Shown here: positions 35,466 to 43,382 of the stretch, piece by piece
Position numbering within the stretch: the stretch's first letter is position 1
Layout of the letters: each line of letters opens with the position of its first letter
Program-made: the position numbers and the translations under genes
Assembly: GCA_023458555.1 (NCBI GenBank)
Contig: JAEWYS010000018.1
Location: 186,001-250,000, forward strand
Length of the DNA: 64,000 nucleotides
Direction of reading: 5' to 3'
From: Bacteroidota bacterium
GTDB lineage: Bacteria; Bacteroidota; Bacteroidia; Cytophagales; Cytophagaceae
The notes under the pieces: model-generated
Told to the model about the DNA's origin: nothing
Database searches by the model: none
What the model saw: the letters and a program-made list of their open reading frames with translations, nothing else

Positions 35466-36659
35466 ATGTGGAGAAGGAGATATTTCAATTGGATTTGTGG
35501 TGTGGCATCCTGTTTTTTATTGCAGGCCTGTGCGGATAGCCCTGAAGATGTGGTGAGCAGCTATCTGGATCACACTTTTCTGGATAATAACGGAATTAAG
35601 GCATATGATTTACTCTCGTCCGAGGATAAGCTATATACAGACAGAAATGAGTTTGTGAAAAATCTGAAGAGGGAGAATGTGCTTAATAAGAAAATCCTGG
35701 AAAAATATGAATCACATTTTTCCTATGAAATCATTGATACGCAAATAAACGAAGACACGAGTTTTGTTACCGTGGCTATCAGTAAGCCCAATGCAATTAA
35801 TGTATTGGGAGAGCTGGTAGGATATGCGATGTATTCGGCCTTTGCTACATTGCCTGAAAATCAGCAGGCTCTGGCAATTGCCCGTAAGTTTGATGCTATT
35901 ATGATGAGTAAGGATCGCCTCCAGGTTACAGAGGAAAAGGTTTTCAGGCTGATAAAGGAAAAAGATGAATACCGGTTGTTTCTGGATCTGGGCCGGCCAT
36001 ATAAGCAGCAATTATTGTATAAAGAAGCAGAGAATTTACGAAGGAAAGCGGAATTAAAAGAGCAAGACGGCAATTTTGAGGCTGCTTTGCAGATGTATAA
36101 TGAATCCCTGGCTTTGAAGCATGATCAGGTGGTGCTGGACCGGGCAATACTTATAAAAAGGCGTCTGGAGCATACGCTTTTTCCGGGACAGCAAAAGGAC
36201 TTCGGTATGCTCCGTTTCAGACCCGAAACTATTGAAATACGAAAAGTTCGTATAAGACGAAACCCGCAGGGACTGCCTGCTTATACAGAATATACTGCAA
36301 ATGAATATATGGTGATGACTTATCAGGTGCAGAATATCTCCGAAGGACAGGTTTTTGCGATTGAAGAAGATAATATTTTCAGGACAAAGAGTCGTCTGAC
36401 GGACAATTACGGGAATATAATGAGAGAACTTCGGCCGGATATTTATACAGATGAGATCGAGGGAATGGAGTTCAGATTATTAAAGCCAGGGGAAAAAGCC
36501 GTATTTAAAGTGGTATGTGAAGTCCCGTTAAACAATAAAGCGGGAAAATTTACATGGAAAATTCTGCTAAAAACCGATAATGAAGGTGCTCAGACGGAAG
36601 CCTTTGTCGATTTTTGCAGTGATCAGATTCAGAATATATCCCGTATGGTTAAAGCATAG
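35466..36659 (+). CDS. Hypothetical lipoprotein
   Basis: 397 residues from the ATG at 35466; a TTG six codons earlier (35448) is an alternative start. The signal peptide is basic at first (MWRRRYFN) and ends in the lipobox LLQACA. The early mature part (EDVVSSYLDHTFLDNNGIKAYDLLS) resembles NTF2/DUF4878-type folds used by envelope proteins; then a helical segment (about 190-230) and a beta-rich C-terminal half (GKFTWKILLKTDNEG) that may be an Ig-like domain. Unknown function. Overlaps the convergent ppx gene by 11 bases. Confidence 0.78.
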   Translation: MWRRRYFNWICGVASCFLLQACADSPEDVVSSYLDHTFLDNNGIKAYDLLSSEDKLYTDRNEFVKNLKRENVLNKKILEKYESHFSYEIIDTQINEDTSFVTVAISKPNAINVLGELVGYAMYSAFATLPENQQALAIARKFDAIMMSKDRLQVTEEKVFRLIKEKDEYRLFLDLGRPYKQQLLYKEAENLRRKAELKEQDGNFEAALQMYNESLALKHDQVVLDRAILIKRRLEHTLFPGQQKDFGMLRFRPETIEIRKVRIRRNPQGLPAYTEYTANEYMVMTYQVQNISEGQVFAIEEDNIFRTKSRLTDNYGNIMRELRPDIYTDEIEGMEFRLLKPGEKAVFKVVCEVPLNNKAGKFTWKILLKTDNEGAQTEAFVDFCSDQIQNISRMVKA

Positions 36660-37560
36660 AGTGTAATACACCTTCTTTGAGAGCATAGGACGATACTCTG
36701 ATATCCTCAAGTTGCAGACGTTTTCTTATAAAATTTATAAGCAGGCAGGCAACTACTACCATATCGACTCTTATGTCAATCATACCTGGTATGCCAAGCC
36801 GTTCTTCCCGCGACTTGCAAACAATGTCATCCGAAATGGAAATATAATCCATCGAGGAAAGCAGATATTCCGTAGGTGTATTGCCATTAAGAGGACCGCC
36901 TTTTTTTATCCAGTCAATCTCGGCAAGGGTGTCAAATGTCCCCGAAGATCCAATCAGAGCTGTGGGCTTGTAAAGTGCTGAAGCATTAATGAGAGGCTGG
37001 AGTTGACTTTCAAGATAGTTGTTCAGCGCAATTATTTGTTCCGGAGGAATAGGATCAGAAATATGAAACAGGTCATAAAGCCTTTGAGCGCCTATTTCAA
37101 AGCTCTGACTCCAGAGGATTTGCTGATGATTACCGACTATACATTCTACACTGCCACCGCCGATATCGATAATAAGATTAGTATCTGTACCAAGATGCAG
37201 CGCTGCCCGGACTCCCTGATAGATCAGATTGGCTTCTTCAAGTCCTGTAATGACCCTTATTTGTATGCCGGTGTGTGCCAATATGTCGGATACAAGCTGC
37301 TGTCCGTTTGCAGCGTTTCTGACAGCGCTGGTTGCTATGGCAACGATCAGATCAGCGTTATGCTGAACAGCTTTTTCCTTAAAATAGGTCATGGTCCGGA
37401 TGGCCCGACTATAAGCCTCGTCTGTAATAATACCTTTATTAATACCATCTTTACCGAGCCTGACCGCAATTTTTTCGTTAAAAATTCGCTGACCGTTCCC
37501 ATCGGCAATGAGCATATTGAAGGTATTTGTTCCCAGGTCGATTACACATAGGTTCTTCAT
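36649..37560 (-). CDS. Exopolyphosphatase / guanosine pentaphosphatase family
   Basis: Actin-like ASKHA phosphatase with the two nucleotide/phosphate motifs: NLCVIDLGTNTFNMLIAD (N-terminal phosphate-1) and TNLIIDIGGGSVECIV (about 132-147), plus GSSGTFDTLAEI. 303 residues, i.e. only the catalytic ppx/gppA domains without the C-terminal HD-like extension of E. coli Ppx. It degrades polyphosphate or pppGpp; which cannot be told from sequence. Single gene. Confidence 0.92.
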   Translation of the reverse strand: MKNLCVIDLGTNTFNMLIADGNGQRIFNEKIAVRLGKDGINKGIITDEAYSRAIRTMTYFKEKAVQHNADLIVAIATSAVRNAANGQQLVSDILAHTGIQIRVITGLEEANLIYQGVRAALHLGTDTNLIIDIGGGSVECIVGNHQQILWSQSFEIGAQRLYDLFHISDPIPPEQIIALNNYLESQLQPLINASALYKPTALIGSSGTFDTLAEIDWIKKGGPLNGNTPTEYLLSSMDYISISDDIVCKSREERLGIPGMIDIRVDMVVVACLLINFIRKRLQLEDIRVSSYALKEGVLHSML

Positions 37561-37610
37561 CGTACTAAATATACTATAAACAAGATATAGTTGTGCAGGT
37601 CTGAAAATAA

Positions 37611-37642
37611 AAATAGCCGGTTTTACTAAAAACCGGCTATTT
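37611..37642 (-). terminator. Terminator of the perR-ahpC unit
   Basis: Perfect 14-bp stem AAATAGCCGGTTTT / AAAACCGGCTATTT around the loop ACTA, followed on the minus strand by a T-rich tail. 22 bases beyond the ahpC stop. Confidence 0.88.
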
Positions 37643-37663
37643 AAGTATTTGAAAGAGGAGTGG

Positions 37664-38293
37664 TTATTTGGAAGACAAATAATCTTTTACGCCTTCCTGT
37701 GTTGCTTTCATTGCAGCTTCACCTTCAGACCAGTTGGCAGGGCATACTTCACCAAATTTTTCGTGATGATGAAGAGCGTCAACCATACGGATTGCTTCGT
37801 CAATATTTCTTCCCAGAGGAAGATCGTTTACCAGCTGATGTCTGACGATTCCGTTTTTGTCAATAAGGAAAGTAGCACGATAAGCAATTGGCAGACCAAC
37901 ACATTCCATCATGCCGTTTTCATCGTACTCATACTCACCGGCAAGCACACCGTAGTTGATAGAGATGGTTTTTGCAACATCAGCAACTACAGGATAAGTA
38001 ACACCCTGAATACCACCCTGGTTTTTGGGGGTATTCAGCCACGCAAGATGAGAGTTTTCAGTGTCGGTAGAGCAACCTACTACTGCAACGTTTCTTTTTT
38101 CAAATTCAGAAAGTTTTTCCTGAAATGCCAGAATTTCTGTAGGGCATACGAAGGTAAAATCTTTAGGATAGAAGAAGAAAATAACATCTTTTTTCCCTAC
38201 ATACTGTTCCAGCGAGAAGTTCTCAACGATTTCTTCACCGTTGATTACTGCCGGAGCAGCGAATTTGGGAGCTTTTTTTCCTACTAGTGACAT
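37664..38293 (-). CDS. ahpC: Peroxiredoxin (AhpC/Prx1 type)
   Basis: 2-Cys peroxiredoxin: peroxidatic Cys50 in YPKDFTFVCPTEILAF and resolving Cys in EVCPANWSEGEAAM near the C-terminus. The ATHLAWLNTPK-like segment (SHLAWLNTPKNQGG) and the catalytic Thr/Arg context are present. 209 residues. It detoxifies hydrogen peroxide and organic peroxides, usually with AhpF or a thioredoxin; no ahpF gene is adjacent. It follows the Fur-family regulator by 30 bases and ends with a very strong terminator, so the two are one unit. Confidence 0.95.
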   Translation of the reverse strand: MSLVGKKAPKFAAPAVINGEEIVENFSLEQYVGKKDVIFFFYPKDFTFVCPTEILAFQEKLSEFEKRNVAVVGCSTDTENSHLAWLNTPKNQGGIQGVTYPVVADVAKTISINYGVLAGEYEYDENGMMECVGLPIAYRATFLIDKNGIVRHQLVNDLPLGRNIDEAIRMVDALHHHEKFGEVCPANWSEGEAAMKATQEGVKDYLSSK

Positions 38294-38323
38294 ATTTATA
38301 AATTTTAGAATAATAAAAGTTTG

Positions 38324-38773
38324 TTAAGTAATCTGTATTTCAAGGTTAGGATCAATCTTTTCCGCATTGATTTGAAGCCGGATATCTGTGATCCGGAGAT
38401 TCTTTTTCGTTTTCCGGTTGAAGTAATCAGCTAATAGCTCCTTTAGGTCATTGTCTTCATAATCGATGATTTCATCGGTATTGGTACAATATATATGACT
38501 ATGCGATGACGTATTGCAGTCATAGCGGAAATTGCCTGAGTCGGTGAGAACTTTTGAAGCAAGATTGTTTTGTACCAGTGTGTCAAGTGTTTTATATACA
38601 GTACCAAGAGAAAGTCCGGGCAGACGGGGTGTGACATAGTCAAAAATTTTTTCTGCCGATGGATGCTTCAGGTTATATAGAGCCTCTAGTATGATCAGAC
38701 GCTGGGGGGTAGACTTAAGCCCCATGTTTTTCAGGATATCCTGTAATTGCCGATATGATAATATAGCTGTCAA
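38324..38773 (-). CDS. Fur-family peroxide-type regulator (PerR-like)
   Basis: Starts with TTG (no ATG in frame before the conserved region; stop codons bound it upstream). The Fur winged-helix is evident in GLKSTPQRLIILEALYNLKHPSAEKIF and LSLGTVYKTLDTLVQNNL. The dimerisation domain keeps metal ligands SHSHIYC (His91, His93, Cys96) but the usual second CxxC pair is missing (CTNTDEI), as in PerR-like proteins that do not need the structural zinc site of Fur. Directly upstream of ahpC, which is the classical PerR target. A 19-bp AT-rich palindrome lies at the promoter, fitting autoregulation. Confidence 0.88.
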   Translation of the reverse strand: MTAILSYRQLQDILKNMGLKSTPQRLIILEALYNLKHPSAEKIFDYVTPRLPGLSLGTVYKTLDTLVQNNLASKVLTDSGNFRYDCNTSSHSHIYCTNTDEIIDYEDNDLKELLADYFNRKTKKNLRITDIRLQINAEKIDPNLEIQIT

Positions 38774-38789
38774 TGATTCCTAAATAAGA

Positions 38790-38821
38790 ATTATTATCTT
38801 TTAATAATCTCTCCAAAGTTA
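38790..38821 (-). promoter_or_regulatory. Promoter -7 box and Fur/PerR-type operator of the perR-ahpC unit
   Basis: TAACTTTG (minus strand, 38814-38821) matches the TAnnTTTG -7 consensus exactly. Immediately downstream, where transcription would start, is a palindrome ATTATTA-TCTTT-TAATAAT (38790-38808), close to Fur/PerR boxes. The 5' leader to the TTG start would be about 35 bases. Interpretation is by motif only. Confidence 0.6.
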
Positions 38822-38873
38822 GAAATGAATATGCAGGCCTGAAAATCTGGTTGTAGAAAGTTTTCAACAAAAA

Positions 38874-38899
38874 AAGAGCCTCCGGTGAAAGAGACTCTT
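38874..38899 (-). terminator. Terminator pointing at an upstream minus-strand transcript
   Basis: On the minus strand: AAGAGTCTC, 8-base loop, GAGGCTCTT, then seven T. One mismatch in the stem. Nothing recognised ends here except the 65-residue ORF at 39057-39254, so it probably terminates that transcript. Confidence 0.65.
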
Positions 38900-39056
38900 A
38901 AATTAACAGGTATCGGTTATGAATTGTAATGTGTTATTGTCTGTATATACTTCACAGAACAAAATGGTAACCCAAAAAGAATGAAAAAAATTCTTTTTTG
39001 AACAAAATTAAAAAGTGGAAATATTATTTGGGTTTTTAAAAAGAGCAGCAGTGGCT

Positions 39057-39254
39057 CTATTTCATTATAATCCTTTTAAAAATAAAAGGAGCACGATCGG
39101 CTTTGTCAAGCAGATTTTCGAAAGTAAGCTGTGTTGAATCTGAAAGCTGATTTTGTGTACTGAATTCCTCAGGATTAATAAGTCCAAGCAGCATAATTCC
39201 AAACAGAATCAGGATTTTTACAGCGAATTTGAGGTTTGAATCAGTGTGTGCCAT
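39057..39254 (-). CDS. Small hypothetical membrane protein
   Basis: 65 residues with one strongly hydrophobic helix near the N-terminus (VKILILFGIMLLGLI, about residues 12-26), a polar middle and basic C-terminal end (FKRIIMK). No family recognised. A rho-independent terminator 158 bases downstream on the same strand supports a transcript in this direction, which raises the chance that it is real. The 158 bases between hold no other ORF. Confidence 0.45.
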   Translation of the reverse strand: MAHTDSNLKFAVKILILFGIMLLGLINPEEFSTQNQLSDSTQLTFENLLDKADRAPFIFKRIIMK

Positions 39255-39405
39255 AATAGTAAGGGGATAAAACAGGCAACCTTCAATTTTTTCTTCAAAT
39301 ATTGTAATAATATTTCTTATTTATACTTTGAAAGGGAGTGGAGGGTTAGGAACTTCGATTATTTTTTTAAAATTTGCTTTATATAACATGTTGAATCGGA
39401 TAAAA

Positions 39406-39882
39406 ATGGTGAAAGTTTTATTTGTTTGCCTTGGGAACATATGCCGCTCTCCTATGGCAGAAGGACTTTTTAAAAAACATGTAGAAGAAAAAGGCCTTTC
39501 TGACAGGATTCATAGTGATTCTGCAGGGACATCGGATTACCATATTGGAAAACAGCCTGACAGCCGAATGTGCAAAACGGCCCTGGAAAGAGGAATTATA
39601 CTTGATCATAAGGGAAGACAGCTTGGTGTTGCCGATCTGGATGAATATGATTATGTTCTGGCGATGGATCAGTATAACTTCAGGGATATCAAGTCTCTGG
39701 ATAAAAACAGTCGGATAAAGGCTTCTGTCATAATGATGAGAGATTATGATAGCGAGAAAAGCCAGATTGATGTGCCTGATCCGTATTATGGCGGTGAGGA
39801 AGGCTTTATCGAAGTTTATGATATTCTGGACAGATGTACCCGCAATTTTCTGAAGTTTCTTTGTGAAAAACACAGACTTTGA
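39406..39882 (+). CDS. Low-molecular-weight protein tyrosine phosphatase
   Basis: Signature loop VCLGNICRSPMAEG with Cys8 and Arg14, and the general acid in DVPDPYYGGEEGF (Asp in DPYY). The ATG at 39406 (MVKVLFVCLGN) is the family's normal start; upstream in-frame ATGs (39388, 39328) add unrelated residues. 158 residues. In bacteria such enzymes often dephosphorylate BY-kinases that control polysaccharide export, or arsenate; no arsenate genes are near. Ends 1 base before the next ATG. Confidence 0.93.
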   Translation: MVKVLFVCLGNICRSPMAEGLFKKHVEEKGLSDRIHSDSAGTSDYHIGKQPDSRMCKTALERGIILDHKGRQLGVADLDEYDYVLAMDQYNFRDIKSLDKNSRIKASVIMMRDYDSEKSQIDVPDPYYGGEEGFIEVYDILDRCTRNFLKFLCEKHRL

Positions 39883-39883
39883 A

Positions 39884-40732
39884 ATGGAATTTCAGAAAAT
39901 ATGGATGCAGTTTCCGGAAATGGCCGGCATTGATCTCCGGAAGGTGGAATTGCTTTCCGGTGGAGATATCTGTAAAGCTGCAAAGCTTGAAACCGGCAAT
40001 GGGGCATTTTTTGTAAAATGGAACAAAGATGAAGGACTGTTACGAACGGAGCAAAAGAATCTTGACAAACTGAGAGAAGCAGGGATCTTTCGTATCCCGG
40101 AATGTTATGGTTGCATTACCTTCGAAGGCAATACCTATCTGTTTTTAGAGTATATCAGGAGCCGCAGCCAGACCGAATGCAACTGGCAGAAGTTTGGTGA
40201 GCAGATCCGGGCTTTGCATCAGGTAAGCCAGGATAGATACGGGTTGGAATACAACAACTATATTGGGACTCTTCCTCAGGATAATAGCGTGTGTACAGAC
40301 TGGACTGATTTTTATATTAAGCAAAGACTGGAATTTCAGTTGAAAATAGCGGGAAATATGCTGAATACTTCCATACACCGGAGTTTTGAGGCTTTGTTCA
40401 TAAAGCTGGCTGATATACTACCGGAAGGAAAACCTGAGCTGATTCATGGAGATCTGTGGAGTGGAAATTTTATAGTGGATGATGCGGGAGAAGTTGTGCT
40501 TATTGATCCTGCTGTATACTACGGAAGAGGAGAGGCTGATCTTGCAATGAGCAGTTTGTTCGGCGGATTTGATATGGATTTTTATAGAGCTTATGCCGGA
40601 TGTCAGCCAGCTGATAAAGATATGGAAAGGCGTTTGGACATTTATAAGCTATATCCTCTGCTTGTTCATCTTAATATGTTTGGGACTTCGTATACCAGTT
40701 CCATCGTATCCATTCTGAACTCATTTAAATAG
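39884..40732 (+). CDS. Fructosamine kinase / ketosamine-3-kinase family protein
   Basis: Kinase-like fold: LIHGDLWSGNFIVDD is the catalytic loop with conserved Asp and Asn, followed by VVLIDPAVYYGRGEADLAM (metal-binding Asp). The ATG at 39884 comes 1 base after the phosphatase stop; a GTG at 39863 would overlap it by 20 bases. 282 residues. FN3K-like enzymes phosphorylate glycated amines (deglycation repair); the bacterial substrates are ribulosamines or unknown. Tight spacing suggests an operon with the phosphatase. Confidence 0.9.
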   Translation: MEFQKIWMQFPEMAGIDLRKVELLSGGDICKAAKLETGNGAFFVKWNKDEGLLRTEQKNLDKLREAGIFRIPECYGCITFEGNTYLFLEYIRSRSQTECNWQKFGEQIRALHQVSQDRYGLEYNNYIGTLPQDNSVCTDWTDFYIKQRLEFQLKIAGNMLNTSIHRSFEALFIKLADILPEGKPELIHGDLWSGNFIVDDAGEVVLIDPAVYYGRGEADLAMSSLFGGFDMDFYRAYAGCQPADKDMERRLDIYKLYPLLVHLNMFGTSYTSSIVSILNSFK

Positions 40733-40736
40733 ATGC

Positions 40737-41054
40737 TCAGCTTTTTCCTGAGTACTTTCTTCTGATTTCGATTTTCTGCATTTGCCTTTCGATAACCAGC
40801 TGTGCTATTTGATCAGCAATTTCTTCTTCAGATATACACTTGAAAGCATTTTTTACTTTGTGTTCAGCTACATCAATCCGGTAAAGGATACGCAATAGTT
40901 CGTTAAGGTTTGATTTAAGCAGTTCAGCTATCCGGACAGTAAGAATATTTTTCAGATTGTGATAATCCGCTATTTCCTGTTGAAATTCACTATTGTTGAA
41001 CAGGTCTTTTGAAATCAGTCTGGATGTTTCCCTCAGAAGTTCTAAATTTGACAT
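40737..41054 (-). CDS. Hypothetical alpha-helical protein
   Basis: 105 residues, almost wholly helical by pattern, with heptad-like segments (VRIAELLKSNLNELLRILYRID) and a basic C-terminus (IEIRRKYSGKS). The family is not recognised by name but short proteins of this kind are conserved in Bacteroidota. Convergent with the kinase gene (5 bases between ends) and divergent from the OMP gene with 22 bases between starts. Confidence 0.7.
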   Translation of the reverse strand: MSNLELLRETSRLISKDLFNNSEFQQEIADYHNLKNILTVRIAELLKSNLNELLRILYRIDVAEHKVKNAFKCISEEEIADQIAQLVIERQMQKIEIRRKYSGKS

Positions 41055-41076
41055 GATATTTTAAATTTAACCCGAA

Positions 41077-41643
41077 ATGCGTTACATTTTTCCCTTACTT
41101 ATCGTTTTTTTTATTTCTGTTCAATCAGTCTGCGCTCAGTCATTTGAGGCTGAGGTATCCGCGGGCCTTACTGCCAGCCAGGTTTCAGGCGATAATCTGG
41201 CCGGTTTTAATAAAGTCGGTTTTGTTGGCGGAGCAGGTGTAGGATTTCCTGTTGGAGAGCGCTGGATGTTGAAATCAGAAGTTTTTTTTATACAGAAGGG
41301 AAGCCGGTCAACAGAAAAGGATCCGATCTTCTTTAAATGGAGTATAGCCTATCTGGAGATTCCTTTGCTGATGTCATTTCGTCTGAATGAACGTTTTTTT
41401 ATCGATGGCGGACTTGCTGCTGATTTGCTGGTTTCTTCAAGAGTCGATTATGGGGCCGGATGGCAAAAAACCAATAATGCTATGTACGCATTAAATCCGG
41501 TCTGGATTTTGGGGCTAGGCTACAAGCTGTCGGACAAGATTGCATTTAAGGCAAGGCACTCCTATTCGCTGACACGTACAAATCCTGCTCAAAATCATTA
41601 TAACAATACTGTAGCAGTATATTTGTCATTAATGCTCAAGTAA
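41077..41643 (+). CDS. Outer-membrane beta-barrel protein (PorT-like family)
   Basis: Signal peptide MRYIFPLLIVFFISVQSVCAQ, then repeating amphipathic beta strands typical of an 8-stranded barrel: VSAGLTASQVSGDN, VGFVGGAGVGFPVG, WMLKSEVFFIQKG, and the last strand TVAVYLSLMLK, a C-terminal outer-membrane insertion signal. Size 188. Similar proteins are the OMP_b-brl_2/PorT group; function unknown (PorT itself belongs to the T9SS). The stop codon lies inside a 41-base hairpin. Confidence 0.82.
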   Translation: MRYIFPLLIVFFISVQSVCAQSFEAEVSAGLTASQVSGDNLAGFNKVGFVGGAGVGFPVGERWMLKSEVFFIQKGSRSTEKDPIFFKWSIAYLEIPLLMSFRLNERFFIDGGLAADLLVSSRVDYGAGWQKTNNAMYALNPVWILGLGYKLSDKIAFKARHSYSLTRTNPAQNHYNNTVAVYLSLMLK

Positions 41644-41665
41644 CCTTGAAGCATTAATGACAAAT
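41621..41665. terminator. Long hairpin between convergent genes
   Basis: ATTTGTCATTAATGCTCAAG (41621-41640) is complementary to 41645-41665, with one bulged base and a 4-base loop, TAAC. The arm holds the last codons of the OMP gene and the loop begins with its stop codon. Likely a bidirectional terminator or mRNA 3'-end stabiliser. Confidence 0.7.
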
Positions 41666-41680
41666 ATAAACAACTGACTA

Positions 41681-42250
41681 TTATTTGGCAGATGATTTCT
41701 TTGTGCCGGTTTTTTTGCTGCCGGATGGAGTGGCTGAAGTGTCTTGCTCTGCTTCTGCAAGATCTTTTTTTACAGCTTTCTTTTTGGTTTCGGTCTTTGC
41801 CGGGGCTTCTTCTGTCATAGAGGCTGTTTCGGTAACAGGTGCAGAAGCCGTACTTTTTTGGAGAACTTCCGGGGCAAACTTTGCCAATATATTATACCAG
41901 GAAATCAATTTCTTTATATCGGAAGGATATACCTTTGACTGATCGTAATCGGGAATTGACTTACCAAGAAATGTGTACAAATCTCTATTGTCGGATTTTC
42001 CGGTTACAGGCAGTGTATCACCATACTCTTTATAAAGTTTGTCCAGCAAATCTTCAAGAGGGAAAGAACCTTCCTTTGAAGTTGTGTAAATAGAGATTTC
42101 CTTTAACAGGGATACCCGTTGGCTGGCTCCTGCAATGAATTTAGACCTGGTTTCATCAATTGCCTCAAGAATAACTCCGGTACGAGTCGGTTTTAAAACC
42201 TTAAAAAGTCCTCCTTTTCCACTGATAGAGGCAATGTCTTTTAATTCCAT
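41681..42250 (-). CDS. DUF5606 domain-containing protein
   Basis: The first 110 residues match the Bacteroidota DUF5606 pattern: MELKDIASISGKGGLFKVL, RSKFIAGASQRVSLLKEISIYT and YPSDIKKLISWYNIL. The C-terminal 60 residues are low-complexity Ala/Thr/Glu/Lys ending in a Lys/Ser tail, expected to be disordered. The family's role is not established; possibly nucleic-acid or ribosome related, judging by the charged tail. Starts 10 bases after the TonB-C gene's stop. Confidence 0.88.
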   Translation of the reverse strand: MELKDIASISGKGGLFKVLKPTRTGVILEAIDETRSKFIAGASQRVSLLKEISIYTTSKEGSFPLEDLLDKLYKEYGDTLPVTGKSDNRDLYTFLGKSIPDYDQSKVYPSDIKKLISWYNILAKFAPEVLQKSTASAPVTETASMTEEAPAKTETKKKAVKKDLAEAEQDTSATPSGSKKTGTKKSSAK

Positions 42251-42259
42251 ATATAAAAT

Positions 42260-42619
42260 TTATAGTTTGAAAATTACTGGTACGCTTGTCTGCAATTTAT
42301 AACCAATAGCATCAAATTTCAATAGTTTTACAACTCTGAGGGCCTCTTCTCCGGTACCACCACCAATATTTTTCGTAACGCGGGCATTAGAGACAGAGCC
42401 ATCTTCATTGATAGTCAGGGTTATGATGCATTCTCCCTGCATCCTGTTTCGTTTGGCTGTGGGAGGATATATAAGTTTGCTGTTAATAAATTCATACATT
42501 GCTTCCTGACCACCGGGGTAATTCTCTGCCGCAGGCACTGACTTTGATGGAACTCCCTGACCAAAGGCAGTTGCTGCGAAAAATATGATCATGCCGAAAA
42601 TAACTAATAACTTTTTCAT
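42260..42619 (-). CDS. Secreted TonB C-terminal domain protein
   Basis: The ATG at 42619 gives a signal peptide (KKLLVIFGMIIFFAATAFGQ); an upstream ATG (42652) adds 11 residues without improving it. The mature part is one TonB-C domain with YPGGQEAMYEFINSKLIYPP (about residues 34-53), GECIITLTINEDGSVSNARV and LLKFDAIGYKLQTSVPVIFKL. It has no N-terminal transmembrane anchor retained after cleavage, so it is a soluble periplasmic TonB-like module. It may cooperate with the nearby barrel protein, but this is speculation. Confidence 0.85.
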   Translation of the reverse strand: MKKLLVIFGMIIFFAATAFGQGVPSKSVPAAENYPGGQEAMYEFINSKLIYPPTAKRNRMQGECIITLTINEDGSVSNARVTKNIGGGTGEEALRVVKLLKFDAIGYKLQTSVPVIFKL

Positions 42620-42689
42620 AGTTTTTGTTGCTTTTGTGAGAATACTGATCAAAAATACATTCTTCTTTGAAGTATATCAAGAAAATATT

Positions 42690-43295
42690 TTACATTCCCT
42701 GGATTTGCTGATTAATGTCAGCGATGTAATCAAGCAGTTCCTCTCTTCCGCGGCTATCAACAGACGAGCTGACAAAGTATGCCGGCATACTTTCCCAGTT
42801 TTTCAGCATTGTCTTTTTGTAAGTGGCAATGTTGGATTGTAGCTGATTGAGAGAAATCCGGTCGCTTTTCGTAAAAACCATGGCAAATGGGACTCCATTT
42901 TCCCCCAGCCATTGCAAAAAATCCAGATCTTTGTTTTGAGGAGGAATGTTCGAATCAATTAAAACAAAAACACAATAAAGGTTTTCCCTGTTTAAAAGAT
43001 ATTGTCTGATCATGACATCCCATTTTTCCCGTTGGGTGATACTGGTTTTTGCGTAGCCATATCCGGGCAGGTCAACCAGATACCAGGCCTTGTTGATAAG
43101 AAAATGGTTGATTAATATGGTTTTTCCGGGCTTTGACGAAGTCTTTGCCAGTTTGCTGTGATTGGTCAGCATATTTATAAGTGAGGATTTGCCAACGTTG
43201 GAACGGCCAATAAATGCATATTCAGGTTTGTCCGGCTTGGGACATTGGTCCACTGAGGGACAACTTAGCAAGTATTGAGCTTCCGTAATTTTCAT
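42690..43295 (-). CDS. engB: Ribosome biogenesis GTPase YsxC/EngB
   Basis: 201 residues with G1 GRSNVGKSSLIN (30-41), G2/switch region KPGKTILIN, G3 DLPGYGYA, and G4 TKSD in AMVFTKSDR. Assists 50S subunit maturation. Standard length and all G motifs intact. Divergent from the PorE-like gene with 87 bases between the starts. Confidence 0.97.
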   Translation of the reverse strand: MKITEAQYLLSCPSVDQCPKPDKPEYAFIGRSNVGKSSLINMLTNHSKLAKTSSKPGKTILINHFLINKAWYLVDLPGYGYAKTSITQREKWDVMIRQYLLNRENLYCVFVLIDSNIPPQNKDLDFLQWLGENGVPFAMVFTKSDRISLNQLQSNIATYKKTMLKNWESMPAYFVSSSVDSRGREELLDYIADINQQIQGM

Positions 43296-43382
43296 GAATC
43301 CAGCAATTTTTAATTAAAGAGGAAATGTAAGAATTTCCTCTTTAATTTGTATCTTTATATGCTGCAAAATTACTGAATAATA

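Noticed and set aside
37649..38287. Plus-strand ORF of 212 codons
   Set aside because: Antisense to ahpC; the minus strand has peroxiredoxin catalytic residues.
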